From Acidobacteriota bacterium (GTDB taxonomy: Bacteria; Acidobacteriota; JAAYUB01), in contig JAGNHB010000013.1 of assembly GCA_018001935.1 (NCBI GenBank), positions 40,666-104,665 on the forward strand: a stretch of DNA of 64,000 bases, written 5' to 3'. Positions within the stretch are counted from its first letter, which is position 1; each line of letters starts with the position of its first letter. The position numbers and the translations under genes were made by a program. The notes beneath the pieces were generated by a model. It was not told the origin of the DNA and did not search any database. It was given only the letters and a program-made list of their open reading frames with translations. Shown here piece by piece: positions 26,710 through 34,665 of the stretch.

Positions 26710-28014
26710 TTAAGCGGTCGAAGTCCTTCTTGAAACAACATAACCATTTCCCAGATAATTTATCGCTATTTGCGTATTCTTGTTTGTCCTTCTCGAAACG
26801 TTGGCGCCAATTCCAAATAATATATACCAAATCGGATGAAGATAATTCCCGCTGGATAGTTGGCCGATGCAAACGGAGATTAATAATAGGTAAAAAGTTA
26901 TGCCCAAGAAGTCACGTGTTAGAGTCTTCTGTCTTGCTCTGGTAAAAAATGCCCAACCGGTTCTAAACAGGATGAAAAGAAATCCCGCCATACCGATGAT
27001 TCCGGTTTCCGAGAGGCCTTCTACAAAAAAATTATGTGTTACTTTCGATTTATTTGGGTCGTCCCTCAACATCTCGTAGCGAGTATTGTTAAAGCCAACA
27101 CCTATTAAAGGATGTTCTTCAAAAATACGCCAACCTCTATTCACTAGGTCGAGGCGCATTTCTATCCCTGATTCTCTCCCTCCTTTCTGAGTAGAGAATG
27201 CTGTTTCCCATCTGTCTATTAGCTTTGCCGGAATTATAACACTGGCAGCAATCATCACTCCTGCGGCTAACACCAGGCCCCAATTACGCGTGTGTTTCAA
27301 TATAAGAAGACCGAAAAGGACGGAGAGCATGGCTACCGTGGCACCGCGAGATTGAGAAAAAAGGAGGCCGATTCCGCATAGCATCAGGATAATCAGACTA
27401 AGTAATCTTTGCCGCTTATATCTGAAATAGTTTATAAAACCAATCGCCAATATGGCCGACTGTATACAGGTCTGGCCATAACCATTTGGATTGCCGATGA
27501 AACCCGACAACCTCATCGCAGTCTCGAAATTCCCAATTTCGGCCAGACCAGAGATAACAGTCAGGAGTCCTCCAAATGCCAGAGAGAACACCAGGAATGT
27601 CTCCGCTCTTGGAGATGAGATGTAATAGGCGATAATCCAAAACAGCAATAGGTTCATTACCATTTTTATGATTCCTGTAATCGCCCCGAGACCACTATCC
27701 AGTGTGCCCAGAGTTCCAGCAAGGATCATCACGAATAAAGCTATTGAAAAAGGATGAACTAATAGTCTGTTTTTTGTGCGCAACACTGAAATTAATGCAA
27801 TTGCCGCCAGAATGAAACCAATATACTTGAAGAGGTTCATTTCCACAATCTGGACAGGTAAATAGACCATGGCCAGAAAAGCGAACAGGATTGGTTGTAT
27901 TGGTTTGGGTATATCCTCTGGTGAGTGAGGGGGTCGATTCAACCGCTCTGCGCCATGCGAATTACTGTTGGCTCCAATGCCAATATTATGTGAAATTAAT
28001 TGGTTGGTTCTCAT
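26710..28014 (-). CDS. O-antigen ligase / polymerase-like membrane protein (Wzy/WaaL type)
   Basis: This 434-aa polytopic protein has 10-12 hydrophobic helices. The large periplasmic loop holds the Wzy_C signature: RLDLVNRGWRIFEEHPLIGV, GFNNTRY and VTHNFFVEGLSETGIIG. I place the start at the ATG at 28014 because the upstream extension lacks membrane character and a GGGAGC-like ribosome site precedes it. Two roles are possible, polymerisation of repeat units or ligation to the lipid carrier; with the adjacent flippase at 28192 this is a Wzx/Wzy-type system. Sequence here is AT-richer than the flanking genes. Confidence 0.86.
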   Translation of the reverse strand: MRTNQLISHNIGIGANSNSHGAERLNRPPHSPEDIPKPIQPILFAFLAMVYLPVQIVEMNLFKYIGFILAAIALISVLRTKNRLLVHPFSIALFVMILAGTLGTLDSGLGAITGIIKMVMNLLLFWIIAYYISSPRAETFLVFSLAFGGLLTVISGLAEIGNFETAMRLSGFIGNPNGYGQTCIQSAILAIGFINYFRYKRQRLLSLIILMLCGIGLLFSQSRGATVAMLSVLFGLLILKHTRNWGLVLAAGVMIAASVIIPAKLIDRWETAFSTQKGGRESGIEMRLDLVNRGWRIFEEHPLIGVGFNNTRYEMLRDDPNKSKVTHNFFVEGLSETGIIGMAGFLFILFRTGWAFFTRARQKTLTRDFLGITFYLLLISVCIGQLSSGNYLHPIWYILFGIGANVSRRTNKNTQIAINYLGNGYVVSRRTSTA

Positions 28015-28191
28015 CCTGATTCTGCTCCCGGTGAGGTGGGTTATCGTTCCACCGAACCGATGCTCTCGGTGCGTGTCTCTCGAAGGTACCCATCGCTCTG
28101 CAAGATAGTCGCTTCCGTGACTCACCCAATATGTACATCGCTCGCCGCTCAATGCCGACCGAGTCGAAGCAAACCTGGTTTCCCTACCGAT

Positions 28192-29667
28192 TCACGAAAG
28201 GGCCGGATCCACCTTCTTGAACTTTGCCCATTGGTTCTCGGCCATTCTCAGTAAGTTCATGAAGGGCGCCAATCGAAAAATCAGGCAAAGCGTCAGGAAG
28301 AGAGTAGTTCCAGCAGCTACCTGCAGCAAAAGCGTCAATGTCGGCGAGGAGAGACTAAATAGACCCATGAAGAAGACTCCCGCGCCCATCAGGCCGGCGA
28401 TGCCAAGGGTCGGCAGTACATCGACGATCTGCTCCTTGATCGAATAATCAAGGAACCGGGCCGTATAATATGAATTCAGGTAATAGCAGAGCCAATTGAT
28501 AATCACTTGCCCGATGACCAGCGCCATAATTCCCCATCGGAATGTGACGGCGATAACGATTAGAGCCAGGGTTTTCTTGATGACTTCCAACCGGAAGAAC
28601 AGGTCCGACCTACCCTGGGCCTTCAGGGCGCTGATGTTCATGACACTCAACGGGTAGAACAACCCCGCAAGACAAAGAACCTGTAGATAGGGCACGCAGG
28701 GGAGCCATTTGTCGGTCAAGAGAACGCGCACGAAAGATTCTGCGACACAAGCGAGACCGATCATAATGGGGATGTTCAGCAACGCCTGCATCATCATTCC
28801 TTGCCGAAGGCCCCTCTTCATCCTGGCCTTATCGTCCTGGATCGAGGAGAACACCGGGAAAGAAACCAGATCCGAGCTGATGGCGATGTCCTTGCCCGGA
28901 AGTTGCTGGATGGACTGGGCGCGGACGTAGAACCCGAGATCTGCGGGAGAAAAAACCTTGCCAATCACCACGAGGTAGATATTCTTGAAAAGCTGGTCGA
29001 TCAGACCGATGAAGAGCATTTTCGCCCCAAAATTGAACATTTGGCGCAAGGAGTACAAGCTAAATCTCCAAGCCGGCCGCCACTTGTGAACCAACCAGAG
29101 CAGAGTGACCCGAAGGAGGTTTCCCAGGAGGGCCTGCCAGACCAGGCTCCACACCCCGAAGCCGCGCATGGCCATCGTGACTCCGACGATGCCCGAGAAG
29201 ACCGCCGAAACGAGGCTGACGATCATCTGTTTCCGGAAGTCGATGCGCCTGATCATCAACGAGACCTGGATCAGGCCGAAGGCGCTGATGATGAGGTTCA
29301 GTGACAGCAGTCTCGTCATCGGCACGAGGAGCGGCATCCGAAAGAAGTCTGCGATGAGCGGCGCAGCAAGGAACAGGATGGCGGTGAAAAGGATGCTGAC
29401 CACGATGTTGAAGTAGAAGATCGAGCACTCGTCGAGGAAGGACGCGTCTTTCTTCTGTATCAGGGCAGCCCCGAAGCCTCCATTGATGAGCACTTGGGAA
29501 ACGGCGATGAAAACCGTCAACATTGCCATCAACCCAAACTCGGCCGGGAGAAGCAATCGGGCCAGGAGCACCGAAATGACGAATCCGACGGCCTGTTGAG
29601 CAATTCGGTCAGTAAAACTCCAGAGTATTCCCCTGATTGTTTTGCTCTTGAGACGTTCTGTTGACAT
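28192..29667 (-). CDS. Wzx-type flippase (MOP superfamily lipopolysaccharide biosynthesis protein)
   Basis: This 491-aa protein has about 14 membrane helices and starts with KTIRGILWSFTDRIAQQAVG, the standard opening of polysaccharide-synthesis MOP flippases. The segment GFGAALIQKKDASFLDECSI and the mid-protein FGAKMLFIGLIDQLFKNIYL are also typical, with FYVRAQSIQQLPGKDIA. It would flip the undecaprenyl-linked unit to the periplasm for polymerisation. A 177-bp spacer separates it from the polymerase gene. The protein is full length. Confidence 0.92.
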   Translation of the reverse strand: MSTERLKSKTIRGILWSFTDRIAQQAVGFVISVLLARLLLPAEFGLMAMLTVFIAVSQVLINGGFGAALIQKKDASFLDECSIFYFNIVVSILFTAILFLAAPLIADFFRMPLLVPMTRLLSLNLIISAFGLIQVSLMIRRIDFRKQMIVSLVSAVFSGIVGVTMAMRGFGVWSLVWQALLGNLLRVTLLWLVHKWRPAWRFSLYSLRQMFNFGAKMLFIGLIDQLFKNIYLVVIGKVFSPADLGFYVRAQSIQQLPGKDIAISSDLVSFPVFSSIQDDKARMKRGLRQGMMMQALLNIPIMIGLACVAESFVRVLLTDKWLPCVPYLQVLCLAGLFYPLSVMNISALKAQGRSDLFFRLEVIKKTLALIVIAVTFRWGIMALVIGQVIINWLCYYLNSYYTARFLDYSIKEQIVDVLPTLGIAGLMGAGVFFMGLFSLSSPTLTLLLQVAAGTTLFLTLCLIFRLAPFMNLLRMAENQWAKFKKVDPALS

Positions 29668-29864
29668 TAAGTTATCGAAGATGAATTGGTTGATTTTTGT
29701 CTAGACAAAGGGGCACACCGCAACTACCCACGTGTACACCACTCCGGAGGAAAATCAGGTTCGGGCAGAGACCGGCCGAGACGATAAAGGCCAACGGTCA
29801 CGCCCAGCGCATATAGTCATGTTTGGAGCAGTTACTGCCCCGCAGCAAAAAGCGAATCAATACC

Positions 29865-30635
29865 CTATAGATCCCAATAGGATATCAGCTTAAAACCTGC
29901 GACAACTTTCGGAATGCTCGATTGCTCCATCAATTCATTTTCTTCCCGAAAATACGGCAAACTCGTACCACCAGGATGGGTCATTAGCTCAATTACACGA
30001 TTAGCGGGCAATTTATGTCCACCTTTCAGGAGATTATACATATCCAAATATGTACTAAAAATAGCCGGTGTTTTTGTGCGATAAATATACTTGAGCATGT
30101 AATAGTGAATACGGTTCGACAGAAATGCCTTATCAATCTTGGCCGCCAAAGGTCCCCTACTGACGACCCTTACTCTTCTTATCCGATATTTCATCTGCAG
30201 ACGTTTCAGAACGACAAAGAGTTCTTTGAGCAGATGTTTGTGCTGATGACCATCGATATGCGAAATTCGAATCTTGTTATCTAGCAGTCTTTCAATCTGC
30301 GCCGCCCACTCGCCATGGATAGCTGCCCTGATTCTGCTATTCCAACGAAAATTTCCCCATGTCGCAAACCGTTTGAGTGTATTGCCGCCATCAACGATAC
30401 CGTATTCTTTCAAATCATTTAAGCTTGTCAATGCTTCGAACTGGGTGATATTCAAATGAACACCGAAAGATATGTTTGGGTAGTTTTGGGCAATGCTCCG
30501 AACTTCATCAAAACAGGGGCCATTCGCGAGAATGGTTGCTGATGAGATCAGATTTCTTTCGGCATATTCCCTGATGGCACGATTTATTGTCTGACTTTGC
30601 CCCAAATCGTCCGCATTAATTATGAATGCCATCAT
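29865..30635 (-). CDS. ChbG/HpnK (YdjC) family carbohydrate deacetylase
   Basis: This 256-aa enzyme has the family's metal-site start FIINADDLGQSQTINRAI (Asp-Asp), GVHLNITQFEALTS (His), and ISHIDGHQHKHLL, with a late MTHPGG. Family members remove N-acetyl groups from sugars such as chito-oligosaccharides. Here it probably deacetylates an intermediate or the lipid-linked unit. It overlaps the upstream acetyltransferase by ATGA (30632-30635). A 197-bp spacer with no visible gene follows. AT-rich codon use fits the adjoining transferred block. Confidence 0.88.
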   Translation of the reverse strand: MMAFIINADDLGQSQTINRAIREYAERNLISSATILANGPCFDEVRSIAQNYPNISFGVHLNITQFEALTSLNDLKEYGIVDGGNTLKRFATWGNFRWNSRIRAAIHGEWAAQIERLLDNKIRISHIDGHQHKHLLKELFVVLKRLQMKYRIRRVRVVSRGPLAAKIDKAFLSNRIHYYMLKYIYRTKTPAIFSTYLDMYNLLKGGHKLPANRVIELMTHPGGTSLPYFREENELMEQSSIPKVVAGFKLISYWDL

Positions 30636-31786
30636 CTCTCCCGACTGAGCTTCCTTACGAAATCAAGGGGGTCAATAGATAAATAGAATTCTGGTGGCCG
30701 ATCCCAGTCATGATCCCCCAAAGAAAGCATGGCGCTAGACTCAGAGTTGATATTCATGATTATGGACTCATCACCACTCAAAAGAACCGGAAACTGATTA
30801 ACCTCCCAAAATCCGGTTGATTTAACCACTTCTGCCAATACTCTTTCACTTGATGCAATATGAATCTGGTGAACTCGCTGCTTTGCCAGGAAGTGCATTG
30901 ACTTGATCAACAATGCATTCAGTAAATCTGCATTGCCATCAACGGCATACAATTCCAGCAACACCCCACAGCGGATAGATTGTCTCTCAGAGATTCTAAA
31001 TATCGATATACCAATAACATTGTCTGTATTGTCATATGCTCGACAACAATAGTGCTTTCCCCAAGGTTCTTCCCTGTATCGCCAATTCAGATAATCTGCG
31101 TTCCTCTCTATTGCGAAATCGTATTTGTTCCGAACCGTTGTCCATAACTTGGTATCACGATCTCCGAAATCGGCCGGCTTGGGGTCACCGATGCGGCTTT
31201 CTATTGCCACATCTGACCTATTTGGGGTGCAATGCAATTTACTAATCAAGCGATAGTATCTTAAAAACAACAGGCAATTGAGCAAGGACCTTGGAATTGT
31301 CTCAAGCGATCTGGACCTAAGACTTTCCAAAGTATATTTGTGAGTGAATTTATTGAAATATACGAAGAAACGTGCCGATGGACCAACTATTGCCCCTAGA
31401 CTGAGTTTTATTTTTGTAGATATCTTTGCACTATTAAAACTACCGAACAGACTGCAGTCCTGCCTCCGTTCATAGAGTTTTTTGCCTACGCCTTGTCCCC
31501 TCAAAGAAGGAGAAACTTTTGCATCACAGCCCCATCCAAGAACAGTTGATCTCTCCAATACTTTGCAAGGAACGCTAAAAGATGCAACGTGCCCAACGAT
31601 CTCGCCATCAACTGATTCAGCAACAAAGATATCTGGTTTGTCTTTTTTACTCCAAGGATTATCTCTGAACAGCCAATTCCATCTTTCAGGATATTTATAG
31701 CGAGCCCTTTTCCCGTACGCAAAGTAGTAGTATTTTTCCAACTCCCTTGCATCGTCATAGCTAGCTTGCCTGACAGTAACATCCAT
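30632..31786 (-). CDS. GNAT-family acetyltransferase, two-lobed
   Basis: This 384-aa protein has an N-terminal GNAT domain: VTVRQASYDDARELEKYY, FVAESVDGEIVGHVASF and the CoA loop VSPSLRGQGVGKKLYERR. A second region begins about residue 215 with KYDFAIERNADYLNWRYREE, seen in double GNAT proteins of polysaccharide loci. Its overlap with the deacetylase gene suggests that the two act on the same amino sugar, but that is inference. Function could equally be acyl or aminoacyl transfer. Confidence 0.75.
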   Translation of the reverse strand: MDVTVRQASYDDARELEKYYYFAYGKRARYKYPERWNWLFRDNPWSKKDKPDIFVAESVDGEIVGHVASFSVPCKVLERSTVLGWGCDAKVSPSLRGQGVGKKLYERRQDCSLFGSFNSAKISTKIKLSLGAIVGPSARFFVYFNKFTHKYTLESLRSRSLETIPRSLLNCLLFLRYYRLISKLHCTPNRSDVAIESRIGDPKPADFGDRDTKLWTTVRNKYDFAIERNADYLNWRYREEPWGKHYCCRAYDNTDNVIGISIFRISERQSIRCGVLLELYAVDGNADLLNALLIKSMHFLAKQRVHQIHIASSERVLAEVVKSTGFWEVNQFPVLLSGDESIIMNINSESSAMLSLGDHDWDRPPEFYLSIDPLDFVRKLSRER

Positions 31787-32003
31787 CTGGAAAAAACCTC
31801 CCGGCTCTCAGATCGGCCTGCGCCACTTCGGTTCCAACCTCATATAGAACCCGCACGTGCATGCGATGATCTAGACCCGCGGCTTTTGTTCGCATGTCAC
31901 TTGTTTGGTCCTCCTCATGAGTTGCTAGCCCTCAGTGGTCGCAAGGTCGAGTCATCACTACAGAGCATGGGACCAATTGAGACGCAGGTAGTCACTGGCA
32001 ACG

Positions 32004-33128
32004 TCATTTGGCCATGCGAACAAACAAACGCTTCCAAGACATAAGTGATGATTCCAGAGAGAGCTTTTGAGACAATATCCGGGCGTTGTTCTCAATCGTT
32101 TCGCGGCTCAAAGGTCTTGTGAAATCATCATATGAAAGTGATGGTATTGAATTGGTATCTCTCACTTCAATACCCATACCTTTCAACATCTCGAACACCG
32201 GAGATTCGCTACGGAGATAGACCGGTTTCCCCTTAGATAAGAATATCTTAGTGATCCCCAAGCCCGCTTGTACCTTGTAATTCATTACCAGGATATCATA
32301 CTCATCAAAAAATTTTACATATTCGACATAAGGCAGGATCTCACTCAATGTCGAATATTTGTCCTTGAAAATATCCGAACCTAGTTGAGCTATTCTGGAC
32401 GCCTCTGTGCTTGGACCTGACGACAGTATACTCAGTACCTGTAGTTGTTCATCCTTATACTCAGACAACCAGCCGTATACTTCTTCATGATTGCCATGAG
32501 GAGATGCGGCATGATTGACAACTACACGAGTAACGTCGGTTTTTTTCTTGTCTTCAGGATACTCTGCAATCCCCTCTTCCGGAGATATCGTTGAATAGAA
32601 CACGTTAAGGTAATTATCGCAATTTCTGAAGATTGAGCGAATTCTAGGGAATTCGCCTGGGGTTAACGTACAGACCGCACGCAACTTAGGAACTATACAA
32701 CTCTGAATTTGATGGAGGAACCTCCCACTAAAGGCCCTGGACTCACTATATCCAATGAAATTCCCAATATCACATCCCCAGCAAATCATCGCAATCCTAT
32801 CCCATAGCCAGGGAAGAAGCATCAGTATGAACCAGAGCCTCGTTAATCGTCCGCTATGTAAAACTACAATATCATCACGTCTAAATTTCAGAAACGTTCT
32901 AAGTATATTGAATTTTGTTGGATTGACAAAATGAATACTGGCATTGTTGTCAATCAAAGATCCGTAATCCTGCTTGCCTCTTTCGGATATTAGCTCATAT
33001 TTTTGAAAAAGATAGAATACCTGTTCGCCTATTCGGCCGTCAATCAGTGCTACATAATCTAAAAAAAACTTTACAATCTGTGGATTTATCCTGCCGCTAC
33101 TTCCAGACAATATGTGAACAATTCTCAT
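32004..33128 (-). CDS. WecF-like (GT56) glycosyltransferase, intact copy
   Basis: This 374-aa protein is like the TDP-Fuc4NAc:lipid II transferase family (PF07429). It has VHILSGSSGRINPQIVKFF, DDIVVLHSGRLTRLWFILML, MICWGCDIGNFIG (the WGxD core), LRAVCTLTPGEFPRIRS, VNHAASPHGNH and GKPVYLRSESPVFEML. It is complete with no internal stop. It is the working paralogue of the IS-interrupted gene at 11659-14649; both share the same motif order. It likely adds an amino-deoxy sugar to the growing lipid-linked unit. Confidence 0.85.
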   Translation of the reverse strand: MRIVHILSGSSGRINPQIVKFFLDYVALIDGRIGEQVFYLFQKYELISERGKQDYGSLIDNNASIHFVNPTKFNILRTFLKFRRDDIVVLHSGRLTRLWFILMLLPWLWDRIAMICWGCDIGNFIGYSESRAFSGRFLHQIQSCIVPKLRAVCTLTPGEFPRIRSIFRNCDNYLNVFYSTISPEEGIAEYPEDKKKTDVTRVVVNHAASPHGNHEEVYGWLSEYKDEQLQVLSILSSGPSTEASRIAQLGSDIFKDKYSTLSEILPYVEYVKFFDEYDILVMNYKVQAGLGITKIFLSKGKPVYLRSESPVFEMLKGMGIEVRDTNSIPSLSYDDFTRPLSRETIENNARILSQKLSLESSLMSWKRLFVRMAK

Positions 33129-33346
33129 TGGTCTTCCCCCATGAGGATGGAAGTTGCATTAAAAGTATTCCGTGCAAAAACTCCGACCATGGCGGCAGGT
33201 GTTACCGATCATGTCTGGTCAGTTGCACAAAAGTTGGCCTACCCGGTTGGATGTCAATGTTATGGGGACATTACCGGAAATCGGCTCTTTAGGGTTGTTG
33301 TAATTGCCGATTTGATAGGAAGCGGCAGGTTCCACGACAGCACTGT

Positions 33347-34471
33347 TCAAGCTTCCCTCAAGATCGAAATGATCCGGTCCTGCTGGTCTTCGAGCAATTC
33401 CGGGTGGATCGGGAGGCAGAGAACCTGGTCGGTGATGCATTCAGCGACAGGCAGGTTCCCTTTTCGACTGGTCTCCAGGTTACGATAGGTCGGGAACTGG
33501 CTGATGAGAGGATAGAAGTATCGGCGGACGTGGATTGACTCGCGTTTGAAAGCGTTGTAGACATCATCACGGCTGGCCCCGTAATCTTTGATGTCGATGA
33601 AGATGGGGAAGTAGGGGTGAGCCTGTCGAACGCCGTCCATCTCGGGGAGGAGGCGAATCCCCGGCACGTCCGCCAGCGCTTCCCGATAGCGCTTGGCGAT
33701 ACGTCCCCGGCGGGCGATAGCCTCGCCCACGTATTTAAGCTGCAGGAGGCCGAAGGCGGCCTGAACTTCGTTCATCTTGGCGTTGATCCCCGGTGCCACC
33801 ACGGTTACCTCGCCTGCAAAACCGAAGTTCTTGAGGAAATCGATGCGCTGCTTCATCTTCTCGTCGGGACAGACGATGGCGCCCCCCTCGATGGTAGTGT
33901 AGACTTTCGTGGCGTGGAAGCTGAGTACGGAGAGATCTCCATGGTTGAAGACCGACATGCCGTCGAGGGTCACACCGAAGGCGTGGGCACCGTCGTATAT
34001 CAGCTTGAGACCGTAGATGTCCGCAATCTGCTGGAGTCTCTTGACATTGCATGGGTTGCCGTAGACGTGAACCGGGAGGATCGCCGTGGTCCGGGGGGTG
34101 ATGGCGGACTCCACCTTCTCCGGGTCCAGGTTGCAGAATTCCGGTTCGATGTCCACGAAGACGGGCTTGATGCCGTTCCAGTGAAGGGCGTGGGCGGTGG
34201 CCACGAAGCTGAAGGGCGTCGTGATGACCTCCCCCGTGATCCGCAGGGCCTGAAGGGCGGTGATCAAAGCAAGGGTGCCGTTGGCGAAGAGCGCGATATA
34301 CTTGACCCCCAAGTATTCTGCCAAGGCTCGCTCCAGTTCGCGGTGGAACTCTCCCACGTTGGTAAGCCAGCGGCTGTCCCAGATCTTCTCCAAGTAGGCC
34401 ACAAACTCGTCCAGTGGGGGCATGAAGGGTTGGGTGACGTAGATGTTGTGAGGTTGATCAGCATGTGCCAT
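33347..34471 (-). CDS. DegT/DnrJ/EryC1 aminotransferase, VioA/FdtB-like
   Basis: This 374-aa PLP-dependent sugar aminotransferase has NIYVTQPFMPPLDEFVAYL at the start, LFANGTLALITALQAL, ITTPFSFVATAHALHWNG, Asp160 in LIYDGAHAFG, and Lys189 in FHATKVYTTIEGG, a lysine context typical of enzymes for dTDP-4-amino-4,6-dideoxy sugars. There is no strong ribosome site. Immediately upstream lies a stub of a 2-epimerase gene, which may mark a deletion that brought this gene to its present place. The product sugar is not certain. Confidence 0.88.
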   Translation of the reverse strand: MAHADQPHNIYVTQPFMPPLDEFVAYLEKIWDSRWLTNVGEFHRELERALAEYLGVKYIALFANGTLALITALQALRITGEVITTPFSFVATAHALHWNGIKPVFVDIEPEFCNLDPEKVESAITPRTTAILPVHVYGNPCNVKRLQQIADIYGLKLIYDGAHAFGVTLDGMSVFNHGDLSVLSFHATKVYTTIEGGAIVCPDEKMKQRIDFLKNFGFAGEVTVVAPGINAKMNEVQAAFGLLQLKYVGEAIARRGRIAKRYREALADVPGIRLLPEMDGVRQAHPYFPIFIDIKDYGASRDDVYNAFKRESIHVRRYFYPLISQFPTYRNLETSRKGNLPVAECITDQVLCLPIHPELLEDQQDRIISILREA

Positions 34472-34512
34472 TTTGAATTTCGCTTGAGTGGAGTATTTTG
34501 TTGTTGTCTTCC

Positions 34513-34572
34513 AGGGGCGGCCTTGATGAACTGGGGGCGGGCGCCGACGATGGTGAGGATAGGCTGTAGCAT
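34513..34572 (-). pseudogene. 5' stub of a UDP-GlcNAc 2-epimerase (WecB/WbpI-like)
   Basis: Starting at ATG 34572 the minus strand encodes MLQPILTIVGARPQFIKAAP. ILTIVGARPQFIKAAP is the N-terminal nucleotide-sugar loop of non-hydrolysing UDP-GlcNAc 2-epimerases. Homology stops abruptly after this proline at about 34513; the frame then runs into the aminotransferase gene. No other part of an epimerase exists in the window. In the wbp pathway this enzyme (WbpI) is the missing last step. Its start codon lies inside the AGGCTGTAGG-type repeat (on this strand CCTACAGCCTAAAATG). Confidence 0.8.
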
Positions 34573-34665
34573 TTTAGGCTGTAGGCTGTAGGTCCGGCAA
34601 GGGACGGATTTAACCACGAACCACACGAACCACATGAACCGGGGAGGTATCAACCACTAATTGCA
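34573..34665. repeat. composite intergenic repeat between wbpE-type gene and epimerase stub
   Basis: In plus-strand order: AGGCTGTAGGCTGTAGGTCC, then AACCACGAACCACACGAACC, then AACCACTAATTGCACTAATC. The last of these reads into the wbpE-type gene, whose stop codon (34666-34668) and final residues come from the repeat. Confidence 0.85.

Noticed and set aside
26648..26872. 74-aa open frame between the GT-C and polymerase genes
   Set aside because: It overlaps the end of the polymerase-like gene by 160 bp in another frame and has no homology signature.
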